Assembly: GCF_048984525.1 (NCBI RefSeq)
Contig: NZ_JBMGJC010000014.1
Coordinates: 1-64,000, forward strand
Length of the DNA stretch: 64,000 nucleotides
Direction: 5' to 3'
Source of the DNA: Syntrophopropionicum propionicicum_A
GTDB taxonomy: Bacteria > Bacillota > Desulfotomaculia > Desulfotomaculales > Pelotomaculaceae
In this document: positions 15,904 through 25,405 of the stretch, piece by piece
How positions within the stretch are numbered: position 1 is the first letter of the stretch
Layout of the letters: every line of letters starts with the position of its first letter
Notes under the pieces: model-generated
The model's database searches: none
Seen by the model: the letters and a program-made list of their open reading frames with translations, nothing else
What the model was told of the DNA's origin: nothing
Program-made: the position numbers and the translations under genes

Positions 15904-18900
15904 ATGTTGTTTATGTCCGGCAAAACTTTCACCTGTAGAATTTCATTATTCAGATTGAAGTTTGTAATTATTATAAGTTCACTCCTGCTACTATTTAGTT
16001 TTTTACCTAACCCTTTTGGATTTAGTTTTGGTGTGCAGCCGGCTTCGGCTAACTACGAGTGGGAAGACAGTACAAGCTGGCACAGAGTCAAAACATCCGG
16101 GATAAATGGGATGGTTTCAATTCAGAAAAAAACAGACGGAGAGTTGTTGATGGTAGCCATCGAATCGGTTACTGGCGAGGTTTACCAGGGGACTATTCCG
16201 AATGTTGAACTGCTGACTAGTATGGATAACTCGGTCTCGAATTGGACAGGTACAGGTATTTTTGCGCCATACGGCGGTTCAGCCTGTCTTTCCTGGGCTG
16301 AAGGGGATCTGTATTTAACTGTATGTTGCTCAGGAAACGAAACAACAAATTCTTTTTATAAGATATACAAGTCTACTTCCGGTAACGGTGGGGACTGGCA
16401 GATTTATTCAACTCTTCAAGATATCCTGCTGCCCTATATATATACTCCTAGTAATAGTCCAGCAGGAGAGATAAAGGTCCTTGATAGCGGAAGATGGCTT
16501 TTGCCCGGACCTTACTATGAGTCGGCATACGACTGGTGGAAAGTGTCAAGACCGTCAGTCTTTGCTTCCGATGATAACGGTCAGACTTGGACCAAAATGG
16601 TTTCTGGATACTACGGACCATCAGATCATGCTTATTATACCGGTGCAACATCACGTTGTGTTGTTGAGACGAACACCGGTTCACTTTATTGGGGTTTCGG
16701 ATACAATCACGGTAGTTCAGGGACAATGTATAAGAGAAGCGTAGATGACGGAAATACTTGGGTAGACGCCTTCCATGTAGATGATGTTTTGCGGAAAAAC
16801 GGCAGCGTAATGGGTAATTCTATGTCATCAGGGGTAATAAGTGACGGACAGGAGGGCCTTTATGTTCTGGCAAGGGATTGGAATGATATAGAGACATCCA
16901 TAGTTCATGTGACTACCCCTGATACAACTCCTGTACAAAAATGTGTTGTTGACCTTCCTAATCTACCTCAGAGTTTATCAGTACGCCAGGGACTAACATT
17001 AATTGATGGCAAACTGATAATTATTGATAACCTATTTGTTACTGGCGGCGATAAATATGTTATCTCAGGATTAGGGGCAGAAGGCAGCCTCATAATTAGA
17101 GATCCAAAAGACATTCTTCAGCCTACTTGTCAAGGTGATCCTGTTGACACTGCATCAGGCGCAATGAATATAAATAAATCGCTTCTCGCCGTCAACGGCG
17201 CCAGGCCGCTTTCTTTCGACGTTACCTACAACTCTCTCCTCCTTAATGAAGGTCCTCTTGGAAAGGGCTGGGGTCATAATTTTGAAACCTACCTTGAGCA
17301 GTTAATTGACGGCAATGTCAAAATCCATTGGAACGCTAACCGCGAGAATACCTTTATAAACGACGGCTCAGATAATTTTTCCGCTGCAGAGAGAGCTATC
17401 CTTTTCGATACTCTGGTCAAGAATGCCGATGGGACTTATACTTTGACCCGCCAGGACCAGCGTGTCTATCAGTTCAATGTCCAGGGCAAACTTGTTGAGC
17501 AGAAGAACAGGATCGGACAGTCCCTCACAATGACTTACGACGATTCTGCAGGTCTACTTCAGACCATTACCGAGCCCGTTTCAGGTCGTTATATAAATGT
17601 TCATCACAATATCGATGGCTTGATTGATCAGGTCTCTGACCCACTAAACCGTATAGTGTCATTTTCTTACGATTCCGAGAAAAACCTAACTGGTATTACC
17701 GACGCACTTGGAAGAACAACATCCTATACCTATAACACAGAAGGCCAGGTGCTTACCGGTACCGACGCTGACGGTAAGCAGTATATTTCACACACTTATG
17801 ATAGTAAAGGTCGTGTAATTACACAGGATGATGGGCTGTCTTACAACCAGTTGTTCCGGTTCAGTTATGATGAGGAAGATCAGCCTGGTAAGATTGTTAC
17901 AACAGTTACCAACCGTATCGGAAAAACCAAGGTTCTGGTACATAACAGGAAGTACCAGATGGAAAGCGTCAAGGACGAACTTGGTAACACTACCTATTAT
18001 ACATATGACACTGATGGCAATTGTAATGGGTATACGGACGGTAATGGCCATACCACCAGTTATACTTATGATAATAGTGGCAACATCCTTACCATAACCG
18101 ATGCGCTTGGACATGTTACAACCATGACCTACGATAGTAAGAATAACCTTAAGACTATAACCAATAATGCTGGTAAGGTCAGTACCATGGAATACGATGC
18201 TATGAACAACCTGACTTCGGTAATTGATTTTATGGGGAACAGAACAAGCTATACATATAATTTCAACAGCCTAATGGAAACTAAGACCATGCCGCGCTTA
18301 GGGGTTATAACATGGACATGCATCAATGGCCTCCCGGAGACTGTTACTGATGCCCATGGGAACACCACCACCTTTGGTTATGACGCTGCAGGACGAGTGA
18401 TAAGCACCACTAACCAGGCCGGTAAGACAAGCTATATTTCCTATGACAACGAGGACAACATATTAACGCTAACCGATCCTCTTAACCGTAGCGTCAGTTT
18501 CACTTATGGCTGTCGTGATAACAAGCTTACCCAGACCGACGCTAGGGGTTATACTACTACTTTCACATATGATGCCAACAGCAACCTCAAGACTGCTGCC
18601 GATCCAATGAACAACATAACGCAGTATCAGTATGATGGAGAAGATCGACTTTTCAGGGTTATAGACGCACGAGGCAATGCCACTACCTACATCAGGGACG
18701 ACAAGGGCAGGGTGACCGGTATTACCGACCAGCTTGGTTATACCCTAAGCTACGAATATGATGCTGCGGACAACCTAACCGGCACATGGGATAAAAAGGG
18801 CATAAAGACAAGCACAATAACTTATGATGCCATGAACAACCAGAAGGCGCTCACAGATGCTTTGAACCGGACATTTATTAAAGACTACGACAACTTGAAC

Positions 18901-20919
18901 CGCCTTTCACAGGTTACCGACCCGGCCGGACATATAACGAAATTCGGTTACGACAACATGGACCGGCTGACGTCCGTTATTGACGCCTTAAGCGGAACGG
19001 GAAGCCAGACCTTCGATGCTGACGGAAACCGGAATACCATGACTGACCCAAACAGTAACCAGACAGTTTTTGATTACGATCTCGCTGGACGGTTGACTAG
19101 CGAAACTTCCTCTGCGGGAAATATCGTCTTAATGGCCTATAATAATAGAAATCTTCCAGAACAAATCACCAACAGCCGCGGACAGATCATAAGCTACACC
19201 TACGATGACGCGAGCCTCATCAAGACTTCGACCGACCCAACTGGGACGGTAGCCTATAACTACGATGAAAACGGAAATGTGTTAACGGTTACAGACAGCA
19301 GTGGAACCATCACACGGGAGTTCGATTCCCTAAACCGGGTCAAGAAATATACCGATGCCCGGGGAAATATCATCCAGTATTCCTACGACGCGGTCGGCAA
19401 CCTTAAAACTCTGACTTACCCAGACGGTCGTCAGGTTGCCTATGAGTACAGTACAGAAAATCTTCTAAAGAAGGTCACCGACTGGGCAGGGCGTGTAATT
19501 ACTTATGACTACGACCAGAACGGGAAGTTAGTCACAATTACAAGGCAAAATGGGACAACCCTCAGCTGTAGCTACGATGACGCCGGGCAGCTTTTGCAGA
19601 TGAAAGACGTCGATGCACATAATAATATAATTTCACAATATGACTTAACCTACGACAGCAAAGGCAACGTTGAAACAGAAGTTCCAGCTATTGAGCAGGA
19701 ATCGTTTATAATGGAAGATGCGGCAATGACTTACACCAGCAACAACCGAATTGCCACTTATAATGACCAGACCATTGTTTATGATTCCGACGGAAATATG
19801 ACAACAGGGCCTTTAAATGGGCAGATGGTAAACTTCACGTATGATGCGCGGAACAGGCTGACCGTAGCCGGAAGCACATATTATCAGTATGACGCTGAAG
19901 GCAATAGGATCAGCGTTGTTGATGGAGTCTATCAAGATAGCTACATCATTAACCCGCACGCCAACTTGAGCCAGGTACTTATCAAAACCGATGGCCAAGG
20001 TAACCAGACCTATTACGTCTATGGACTAGGTCTGATCGGCCAGGAGGAACCCGGAGGATCTTATCGAACATATCACTATGACCTCCGTGGCAGCACCATT
20101 GCTCTTACTGATGAGAACGGAAACATCATAGACCGATTCCAATATGCACCGTATGGAGAGCTAGTTAACCATAGTGGAAATAATTGGACTCAATTCCTTT
20201 TCAATGGTAGTCACGGGGTTATATTTGATGGTAATGGTATCTATTATATGCGGGCAAGATACTATAGTCCCGAGATAAGAAGGTTTATTAACCAAGATCC
20301 AATAGTAGGTACCATTGCAGATATGCAAAGCCTTAATCGTTACTCTTATGTTAAAAATAGTCCAGTATTACACATTGACCCACAAGGATTATGGGACAAT
20401 ACAGTGCATAAGGATAGGACTATTATATGGGCTTTGGAAGCTGGTTTTTCAGAAGATGATGCTAATATAATTGCCGATGCTTGTAATGAAATTGACAATA
20501 GTTGGAATACTAATCCATTAACTCATAAAGACTGGCATTTCAACAGAGCGAATTTTATGCAGGTTGACGGGGCTCCTGTTGGCGAAGATACCAGGATTTC
20601 TCATAAAAATAGCGAGTTTAATCAAGCTACTGAACTACTGAAAAATCCAGAAACACGGACAGAGGGATTAAAACACTTAGGATGGGGGTTACACCCCCTA
20701 CAGGACATTGATGCTCACATGAATGCGGGTGTTGATTCTCGTTTTATAGTAAGTAAACATGATCTTCATTATCTTGACAAAGATTATTATGACGATATTT
20801 ACTGGGATTATAGAGATAATCAATGGGTAAAAGTAACTAATGTTGATGACAATATGAGGTTATCGAGGACCCGTGATGCAACAATAGATTATTTAAAAAG
20901 TGCAAGGAGCTGTCCTTAA
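15904..20919 (+). CDS. Giant secreted RHS-repeat protein with sialidase-like head and toxin-like tail
   Basis: About 1671 residues. The ATG at 15904 is preferred because GGGGG lies nine bases before it; ATG 15889 is possible. Signal peptide with cleavage near ASA-N. Residues about 50-400 resemble a BNR/sialidase-like beta-propeller (SDDNGQTW and SVDDGNTW Asp-box motifs). A DUF6531-like entry segment (GDPVDTASGAMN) starts near 412. YD/RHS repeats of the type (T/S)YTYD..GN fill about 580-1400. The RHS core ends at DPQGLW near 1495 after YYMRARYYSPEIRRFI. The last ~175 residues are variable and rich in His/Asp, including LGWGLHPLQDIDAHMN, reminiscent of zinc-dependent phospholipase C/Het-C-like domains. 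The stop overlaps the next ATG. Layout fits a polymorphic toxin. Confidence 0.85.
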   Translation: MLFMSGKTFTCRISLFRLKFVIIISSLLLLFSFLPNPFGFSFGVQPASANYEWEDSTSWHRVKTSGINGMVSIQKKTDGELLMVAIESVTGEVYQGTIPNVELLTSMDNSVSNWTGTGIFAPYGGSACLSWAEGDLYLTVCCSGNETTNSFYKIYKSTSGNGGDWQIYSTLQDILLPYIYTPSNSPAGEIKVLDSGRWLLPGPYYESAYDWWKVSRPSVFASDDNGQTWTKMVSGYYGPSDHAYYTGATSRCVVETNTGSLYWGFGYNHGSSGTMYKRSVDDGNTWVDAFHVDDVLRKNGSVMGNSMSSGVISDGQEGLYVLARDWNDIETSIVHVTTPDTTPVQKCVVDLPNLPQSLSVRQGLTLIDGKLIIIDNLFVTGGDKYVISGLGAEGSLIIRDPKDILQPTCQGDPVDTASGAMNINKSLLAVNGARPLSFDVTYNSLLLNEGPLGKGWGHNFETYLEQLIDGNVKIHWNANRENTFINDGSDNFSAAERAILFDTLVKNADGTYTLTRQDQRVYQFNVQGKLVEQKNRIGQSLTMTYDDSAGLLQTITEPVSGRYINVHHNIDGLIDQVSDPLNRIVSFSYDSEKNLTGITDALGRTTSYTYNTEGQVLTGTDADGKQYISHTYDSKGRVITQDDGLSYNQLFRFSYDEEDQPGKIVTTVTNRIGKTKVLVHNRKYQMESVKDELGNTTYYTYDTDGNCNGYTDGNGHTTSYTYDNSGNILTITDALGHVTTMTYDSKNNLKTITNNAGKVSTMEYDAMNNLTSVIDFMGNRTSYTYNFNSLMETKTMPRLGVITWTCINGLPETVTDAHGNTTTFGYDAAGRVISTTNQAGKTSYISYDNEDNILTLTDPLNRSVSFTYGCRDNKLTQTDARGYTTTFTYDANSNLKTAADPMNNITQYQYDGEDRLFRVIDARGNATTYIRDDKGRVTGITDQLGYTLSYEYDAADNLTGTWDKKGIKTSTITYDAMNNQKALTDALNRTFIKDYDNLNRLSQVTDPAGHITKFGYDNMDRLTSVIDALSGTGSQTFDADGNRNTMTDPNSNQTVFDYDLAGRLTSETSSAGNIVLMAYNNRNLPEQITNSRGQIISYTYDDASLIKTSTDPTGTVAYNYDENGNVLTVTDSSGTITREFDSLNRVKKYTDARGNIIQYSYDAVGNLKTLTYPDGRQVAYEYSTENLLKKVTDWAGRVITYDYDQNGKLVTITRQNGTTLSCSYDDAGQLLQMKDVDAHNNIISQYDLTYDSKGNVETEVPAIEQESFIMEDAAMTYTSNNRIATYNDQTIVYDSDGNMTTGPLNGQMVNFTYDARNRLTVAGSTYYQYDAEGNRISVVDGVYQDSYIINPHANLSQVLIKTDGQGNQTYYVYGLGLIGQEEPGGSYRTYHYDLRGSTIALTDENGNIIDRFQYAPYGELVNHSGNNWTQFLFNGSHGVIFDGNGIYYMRARYYSPEIRRFINQDPIVGTIADMQSLNRYSYVKNSPVLHIDPQGLWDNTVHKDRTIIWALEAGFSEDDANIIADACNEIDNSWNTNPLTHKDWHFNRANFMQVDGAPVGEDTRISHKNSEFNQATELLKNPETRTEGLKHLGWGLHPLQDIDAHMNAGVDSRFIVSKHDLHYLDKDYYDDIYWDYRDNQWVKVTNVDDNMRLSRTRDATIDYLKSARSCP

Positions 20920-21509
20920 TGAAAAATAGAATACTACTTATTGTAATTATTATCACTATTATAATAGGATTTTATCGCTTTTTCATAATGCACCTTTATT
21001 ATAAGCAAGATGTAGATGTGGGACCAATGGTTGATTTGATAGTGAAGGATCCACTAAGTACCTTAAACGGCATGCCATGTGATAAAATCCATGTGCTAAA
21101 TGGCTATAACTACACAACAGGAAGTTATAGGGATGATGCAATTAAAGATTGGATAACAATTAATCATGGTTATGGAACAAATGTTGAGATATTTCTTTAC
21201 AGTAATAATATTGATGCTTTGAAAAATTATCTTATAAAGAAAAAATATAATAAAATTGAATATGATTTAGTTAACTCTGATTATGACTGTTATTTTATCA
21301 CTTTCATTGAACAATATCGAAATGCTGATAATTACTATTTGCCATCAGGTAATTATTCTTCGAGAGTTGTGTTCTTAAAAAGCAATCTTTTAATTGAATT
21401 TTATCAATTAAATAATAATATTGATGTAAAGCAAAAAGAAGAACTTATAGCTATTGTTTCTAGTTATTTAAAGGAGCAGATATTAAAGCAGGAAAATACT
21501 AAGACCTAA
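20919..21509 (+). CDS. Small membrane-anchored protein, candidate immunity protein
   Basis: A 196-residue protein with one N-terminal hydrophobic helix (about residues 4-24) and a soluble, Tyr/Asn/Asp-rich remainder predicted to lie outside the membrane. No family is recognised. Its ATG overlaps the stop codon of the RHS gene by one base (TAATG), so the two are translationally coupled. Immunity genes typically follow RHS/polymorphic toxins in this way, and an envelope-anchored protein would fit protection against a secreted phospholipase-like toxin; this is inference from position. Very AT-rich, like many immunity genes. Confidence 0.6.
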   Translation: MKNRILLIVIIITIIIGFYRFFIMHLYYKQDVDVGPMVDLIVKDPLSTLNGMPCDKIHVLNGYNYTTGSYRDDAIKDWITINHGYGTNVEIFLYSNNIDALKNYLIKKKYNKIEYDLVNSDYDCYFITFIEQYRNADNYYLPSGNYSSRVVFLKSNLLIEFYQLNNNIDVKQKEELIAIVSSYLKEQILKQENTKT

Positions 21510-21524
21510 TTGATAGGTAGATAG

Positions 21525-21690
21525 TTAACTCAATAAATGTAAACAAAAACTATGTGGACTATAACTGGAAAAATAATAACAAGATAATATGGTATTATGG
21601 CCTTCCAATTTTGCGGACTCCAAAGTAACATTTAATTTACCAGGAAATTACTGGGCTTACCTTTATTGCACAATATTCTGTTAGCAAGGG
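21525..21690 (+). pseudogene. Possible decayed Ig/PKD-like domain fragment
   Basis: Two short open stretches in different frames can be read here, one containing YVDYNWKNNNKIIWYYG and the next FADSKVTFNLPGNYWAYLY. The second resembles the end of an Ig/PKD-type domain (VTFxLPGxY). The pieces would join with one frameshift, suggesting a decayed remnant of a surface or RHS-associated protein. Short and uncertain. Confidence 0.3.
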
Positions 21691-21775
21691 TAACATTGAT
21701 ATAAATAATTAGTTTGCGACTTTCATTTAAACCCATTTAATTATATTAATGCCATATTTATGGAGGAATGAAACT

Positions 21776-24400
21776 ATGAGAAAAGGACCAAAAATACTAT
21801 TAACTTATTTAATATTGGTAATGTTCTTGCTGATCTTGACGCTTCCATCTGGCGCAGTTGTCTACGAATATGATGATTTGGGTCGCCTGACGACAGCAAC
21901 CTATACGAATGGCCAGACCCTGACATATACATACGACGCTGGAGGAAACCTTCTCTCAGTCTCCCTTACTGATAATTCTCCTCCAACAGTAAGCGTCACG
22001 GATCCTGAAAACAATGCGTCAAGTATAAGGGTAGATAAAACCATAACAGTTACTTTTAATGAGAGTGTTGTCCAAGGATCGAGCTTTAACAATATTACGC
22101 TCAAGAATGACACAAATGGATCATCAGTTAGTTATACAGCGACTATCTCTGAGAAAACACTAACCATCGATCCGACAAGTAACCTCGGTTACGGAAATCC
22201 TTATGTAATAAATATACCGGCTGGAGCTGTCAAAGACAGCAAGGACAACACATTGGCTGCAGATTACAGTTTTCATTTTAATACTTTAGACTCCACTGCG
22301 GCGCCGGTCATAACCAGTACAAATCCCTCTGACGGCGCGGAAAATGTTTCAGTCAGCACACCTGTCCACGTTAATTTTAACGAGACTGTTGTTGAAGATG
22401 TTTACTTTGACGGCATTAATATGGTGGATACAAATAATCAATTTGTAGTTGATTGTAACTATAATCTGAGCGGTGATGTTTTAAACATTGTGCCTTTAAA
22501 CAATCTTAACCAGAGCGTTACATATTCGGTATACATACCGGCCCGCGCAGTTAAAAACTCTATAGGCAATTCCCTTGAGAGCCCATATACCTTTAATTTT
22601 ACTACCGGCAGTACGCCGGTTACCACCTATCCAAATTCCGACCCTGCCGATGGGGCAACAGGTGTCGCCGTGAATAAAACAATTGGAATAACATTCAAAG
22701 AGAGTATAGTTGATAACGTTTACGGCGACATCACCATTTCTCATGGCAGTACAGTAGTAAGCTACACTTACGGTGTCACGAATGCCACACTTAGGCTAGA
22801 TCCCGTGGACTACCTGGAGTGCAACACAGCATACACGGTGACCATTCCTGAAGGTTCTGTCAAATACACAGACGGTGAAGGCCTTGAAGATGATTTTGTA
22901 TTCAGTTTCACAACTGCAGCAGAATCGGCTGACCGTTTGTATTCCGAAGAATCTATAGAGGATTTTGAAAAAGGTCAACTAGCAGGTGTCCAGGCTACAG
23001 GTGACGGTTTATCACCAATTGTTCCAACTGTGGTTAACCAAGCGCTTATATATACCAATGGTTTGACCAAGCCGGCAGGTTATAGTGCCAGCTCCACATA
23101 TTATCAAGATCACCCTTCAAGCGCGTTTGATGGTGCTGCACATGAAACTGACACATCTCCAACCAAACAAAACCGCGGTATGTGGTATAGTACCTCCGGC
23201 TCCAAGACAAATCAATGGCTCAAGGTAGACTTTACTTATAATACTTTTAAAATAACAAAGCTGAGGTTTCACTCAGCAAGGCTGTCACAACAGACACGGA
23301 ATCCAAAAGATTGCATATTCCAGGGAGCGAATGATGGGGCAAACTGGACAAATATCTATACATTTACGGTAGCGGCTCAAATAGGATGGCAGGAGTGGGA
23401 ATTTAGCAACCAATCATCATACCGGTATTATCGCTTATTTATGCAGAACAACTGGGGTGACAGCTATATAGGCGTTGGAGAATTGCAACTGTTTGAAACA
23501 GGATATATACCTACGGGTCACCGTATTACCAACCCTATTGATTTATCTAACCTTGAAACCAATCGTTATAAAATGGAGTGGGGTGAAACAGTGCCGGATG
23601 GGACAAGCGTTAATGTCCACACCGCTGTTACGAATGAACTTGCTTGTTCCGAACAAGTACCACTCATTTCTAATACTATACAAGAAGATATGTGTTATCC
23701 CAATACTATTACTGGTAGTAGCTATACGTATATAGAGTCGAGTATCGATACGAAACAAGCATTTGAATTAGGTGCAGTAAAATTTTTAAACAGTGTAAGT
23801 GGAAATGTTACTTTAACCATTAAAGATGTGAGTGGAAATGTTTTGAGAGGGCCGGTAACTCAGAATGGTTCCGGCTGGCTAAGGTTTGAATTTACACCTC
23901 TTCATGTTAATAATGCAACTCGATATAAACTTTGTTTCAATGTTCCAAACGGACAGCATTATAGGACAGGCACCAATTACGACGGCGTTTTGTGGAAACA
24001 GGTGAGCTGTATTTTTGGAGGTTCATCATATAGTTATACGCCAGGAATAAGTTTAGAGTCTGTAGATGCTTTTTATAGGCTTAGCAACTACCCAGCCGAC
24101 AGGCATAACGACCTGGTTATATACCTGGATGGTAATCCCACTAACGCTTATACCAGGTCTGATAATGATCCGAGAATAATTCTGTTTAATATTCTCCCCG
24201 CTGCTGGAACAGTAGTTAACGCCGAATATACCGGGGTGAGAAATCCTGTTAATTGGGAGGACCAGGACACCGGCGATCCTATCCAGAGTCTTCCTACGGG
24301 AAGTATGGCAGGCAAACATTTATGGATTAAACAAAATCTAGATTCCAATATCCCAAGTGTAATTCCTGAACTGCATTACGTCCATGTAGATGGATACTAA
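21776..24400 (+). CDS. Secreted Ig-like/discoidin surface protein with an RHS (YD) stub
   Basis: About 874 residues. ATG 21776 has GGAGG nine bases upstream. Signal peptide (residues 1-25), then directly a single YD-repeat stub (YEYDDLGRLTTATYTNGQ), as if the protein kept only the start of an RHS domain. Three tandem Big_5/SbsA-type Ig-like domains follow (about 62-390), each ending in patterns such as INIPAGAVKDS and FHFNT. A discoidin (F5/8 type C) domain lies near 455-575 (QWLKVDFTY, YRYYRLFMQNNWG). The last 300 residues form beta-rich domains without recognised family. It probably binds carbohydrate at the cell surface. It has no C-terminal anchor that can be seen. AT-rich and in the same module as the RHS protein. 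Confidence 0.82.
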   Translation: MRKGPKILLTYLILVMFLLILTLPSGAVVYEYDDLGRLTTATYTNGQTLTYTYDAGGNLLSVSLTDNSPPTVSVTDPENNASSIRVDKTITVTFNESVVQGSSFNNITLKNDTNGSSVSYTATISEKTLTIDPTSNLGYGNPYVINIPAGAVKDSKDNTLAADYSFHFNTLDSTAAPVITSTNPSDGAENVSVSTPVHVNFNETVVEDVYFDGINMVDTNNQFVVDCNYNLSGDVLNIVPLNNLNQSVTYSVYIPARAVKNSIGNSLESPYTFNFTTGSTPVTTYPNSDPADGATGVAVNKTIGITFKESIVDNVYGDITISHGSTVVSYTYGVTNATLRLDPVDYLECNTAYTVTIPEGSVKYTDGEGLEDDFVFSFTTAAESADRLYSEESIEDFEKGQLAGVQATGDGLSPIVPTVVNQALIYTNGLTKPAGYSASSTYYQDHPSSAFDGAAHETDTSPTKQNRGMWYSTSGSKTNQWLKVDFTYNTFKITKLRFHSARLSQQTRNPKDCIFQGANDGANWTNIYTFTVAAQIGWQEWEFSNQSSYRYYRLFMQNNWGDSYIGVGELQLFETGYIPTGHRITNPIDLSNLETNRYKMEWGETVPDGTSVNVHTAVTNELACSEQVPLISNTIQEDMCYPNTITGSSYTYIESSIDTKQAFELGAVKFLNSVSGNVTLTIKDVSGNVLRGPVTQNGSGWLRFEFTPLHVNNATRYKLCFNVPNGQHYRTGTNYDGVLWKQVSCIFGGSSYSYTPGISLESVDAFYRLSNYPADRHNDLVIYLDGNPTNAYTRSDNDPRIILFNILPAAGTVVNAEYTGVRNPVNWEDQDTGDPIQSLPTGSMAGKHLWIKQNLDSNIPSVIPELHYVHVDGY

Positions 24401-24454
24401 GAGATTGTTATTTTCTTACTATTGGGAAAAAAAACTGAAGCCTGTATTATATAA

Positions 24455-24492
24455 ACAATGGAAGGCTGCCATCACTGGCAGCCTTCCATTGT
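24455..24492 (-). terminator. sigK terminal hairpin containing the stop codon in its loop
   Basis: A perfect 17-base inverted repeat (24455-24471 and 24476-24492) with a 4-base loop. On the minus strand the last sigK codons lie in the first arm and the TGA stop is in the loop. The truncated copy at 15055 keeps only an 11-bp version. T-run after it is weak. Confidence 0.65.
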
Positions 24493-25179
24493 AAATTCCC
24501 GGGCGAGCTTGCTGATCGCCCTTTTCTCTATGCGCGATACATACGAGCGCGATATGCCGAGGCTGCGGGCTATCTCCCGCTGAGTCTTGCGGTCACCGTC
24601 CTCCAGGCCGAACCTGAGTTCAAGCACTTTTTTTTCGCGGCGGGAAAGGTGCAGCACCTTTTCCTTGAGCCGCTTCCTTTCGAAGCTGTTTTCAACAATT
24701 TCGGACACCACTTCCGAGTGGGTGCCCAGCACGTCGATGAGAGTGATCTCGTTGCCTTCCTTGTCGACTCCGATCGGGTCGTACAGCGAAACCTCTGCCC
24801 TGACCTTTTTCATGAAGCGCAGGTGCATCAGGATCTCATTTTCAATGCACCTGGCGGCGTAGGTGGCCAGCCTGGTGCCTTTACTGGGGTTAAAAGTGTT
24901 GATTGCCTTGATTAAGCCGATGGATCCGATGGAGATCAGGTCATCCGGGTCTTCCCCGGCGTTGTCGAATTTCTTTACGATGTGTGCCACCAGGCGCAGG
25001 TTCCGCTCTGTCAGCACATTGCGGGCTTTCTCATCGCCCCGCTTCAAAAGCATGAGGTACTTTGCTTCTTCCTCCTCTGACAGCGGCTGTGGAAAGGTAT
25101 TGTTGGCGATATATGAGACAAGCAATAGGAGGCCGTTTACCAGTGATACCAAGGTCAATGTCCAGAGACCCGGCAGCAT
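24472..25179 (-). CDS. sigK: Pro-sigma-K, late mother-cell sporulation sigma factor
   Basis: A 235-residue sigma-70 family factor with the features of pro-SigK: a hydrophobic pro-sequence (about residues 1-20) removed in sporulation, then VSYIANNTFPQPLS, region 2 with NLRLVAHIVKKF and GLIKAI..., CIENEILMHLR, and region 4 helix-turn-helix TQREIARSLGISRSYVSRIEKRA. It directs late mother-cell transcription (coat and spore maturation) with RNA polymerase. The gene is complete here, and a second C-terminal copy lies 9 kb away in direct orientation. In B. subtilis the skin element interrupts sigK at the IENEI codons; here the repeat boundary lies about 45 bases further 5', inside codon 97. No recombinase gene is seen between the copies. 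Confidence 0.95.
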   Translation of the reverse strand: MLPGLWTLTLVSLVNGLLLLVSYIANNTFPQPLSEEEEAKYLMLLKRGDEKARNVLTERNLRLVAHIVKKFDNAGEDPDDLISIGSIGLIKAINTFNPSKGTRLATYAARCIENEILMHLRFMKKVRAEVSLYDPIGVDKEGNEITLIDVLGTHSEVVSEIVENSFERKRLKEKVLHLSRREKKVLELRFGLEDGDRKTQREIARSLGISRSYVSRIEKRAISKLAREFTMEGCQ

Positions 25180-25405
25180 CCATTTATCCCCCCTAAAAAT
25201 TGCATGCTATTAATCATATGCGCCGCGGCTGTTTTGGGTGCGTGTCTATAAATAAATGTTTTTAAAGGATTTTTTAGCCTGCCGGAGAAAATAAGATGTT
25301 AAGTTTGTTGAGATCCCTTGTATTATGGGGGCATAATGGAGTAGTAGCAAAAACTTCAGCAAAAAAATTGTATGGGTTAGATTATTTGCAAAAGGGGACG
25401 GAGCA

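Noticed and set aside
15484..24454. A skin-type element with its own recombinase
   Set aside because: No serine or tyrosine recombinase gene is visible between the sigK copies, and sigK is intact. The skin comparison is kept only as a hypothesis.
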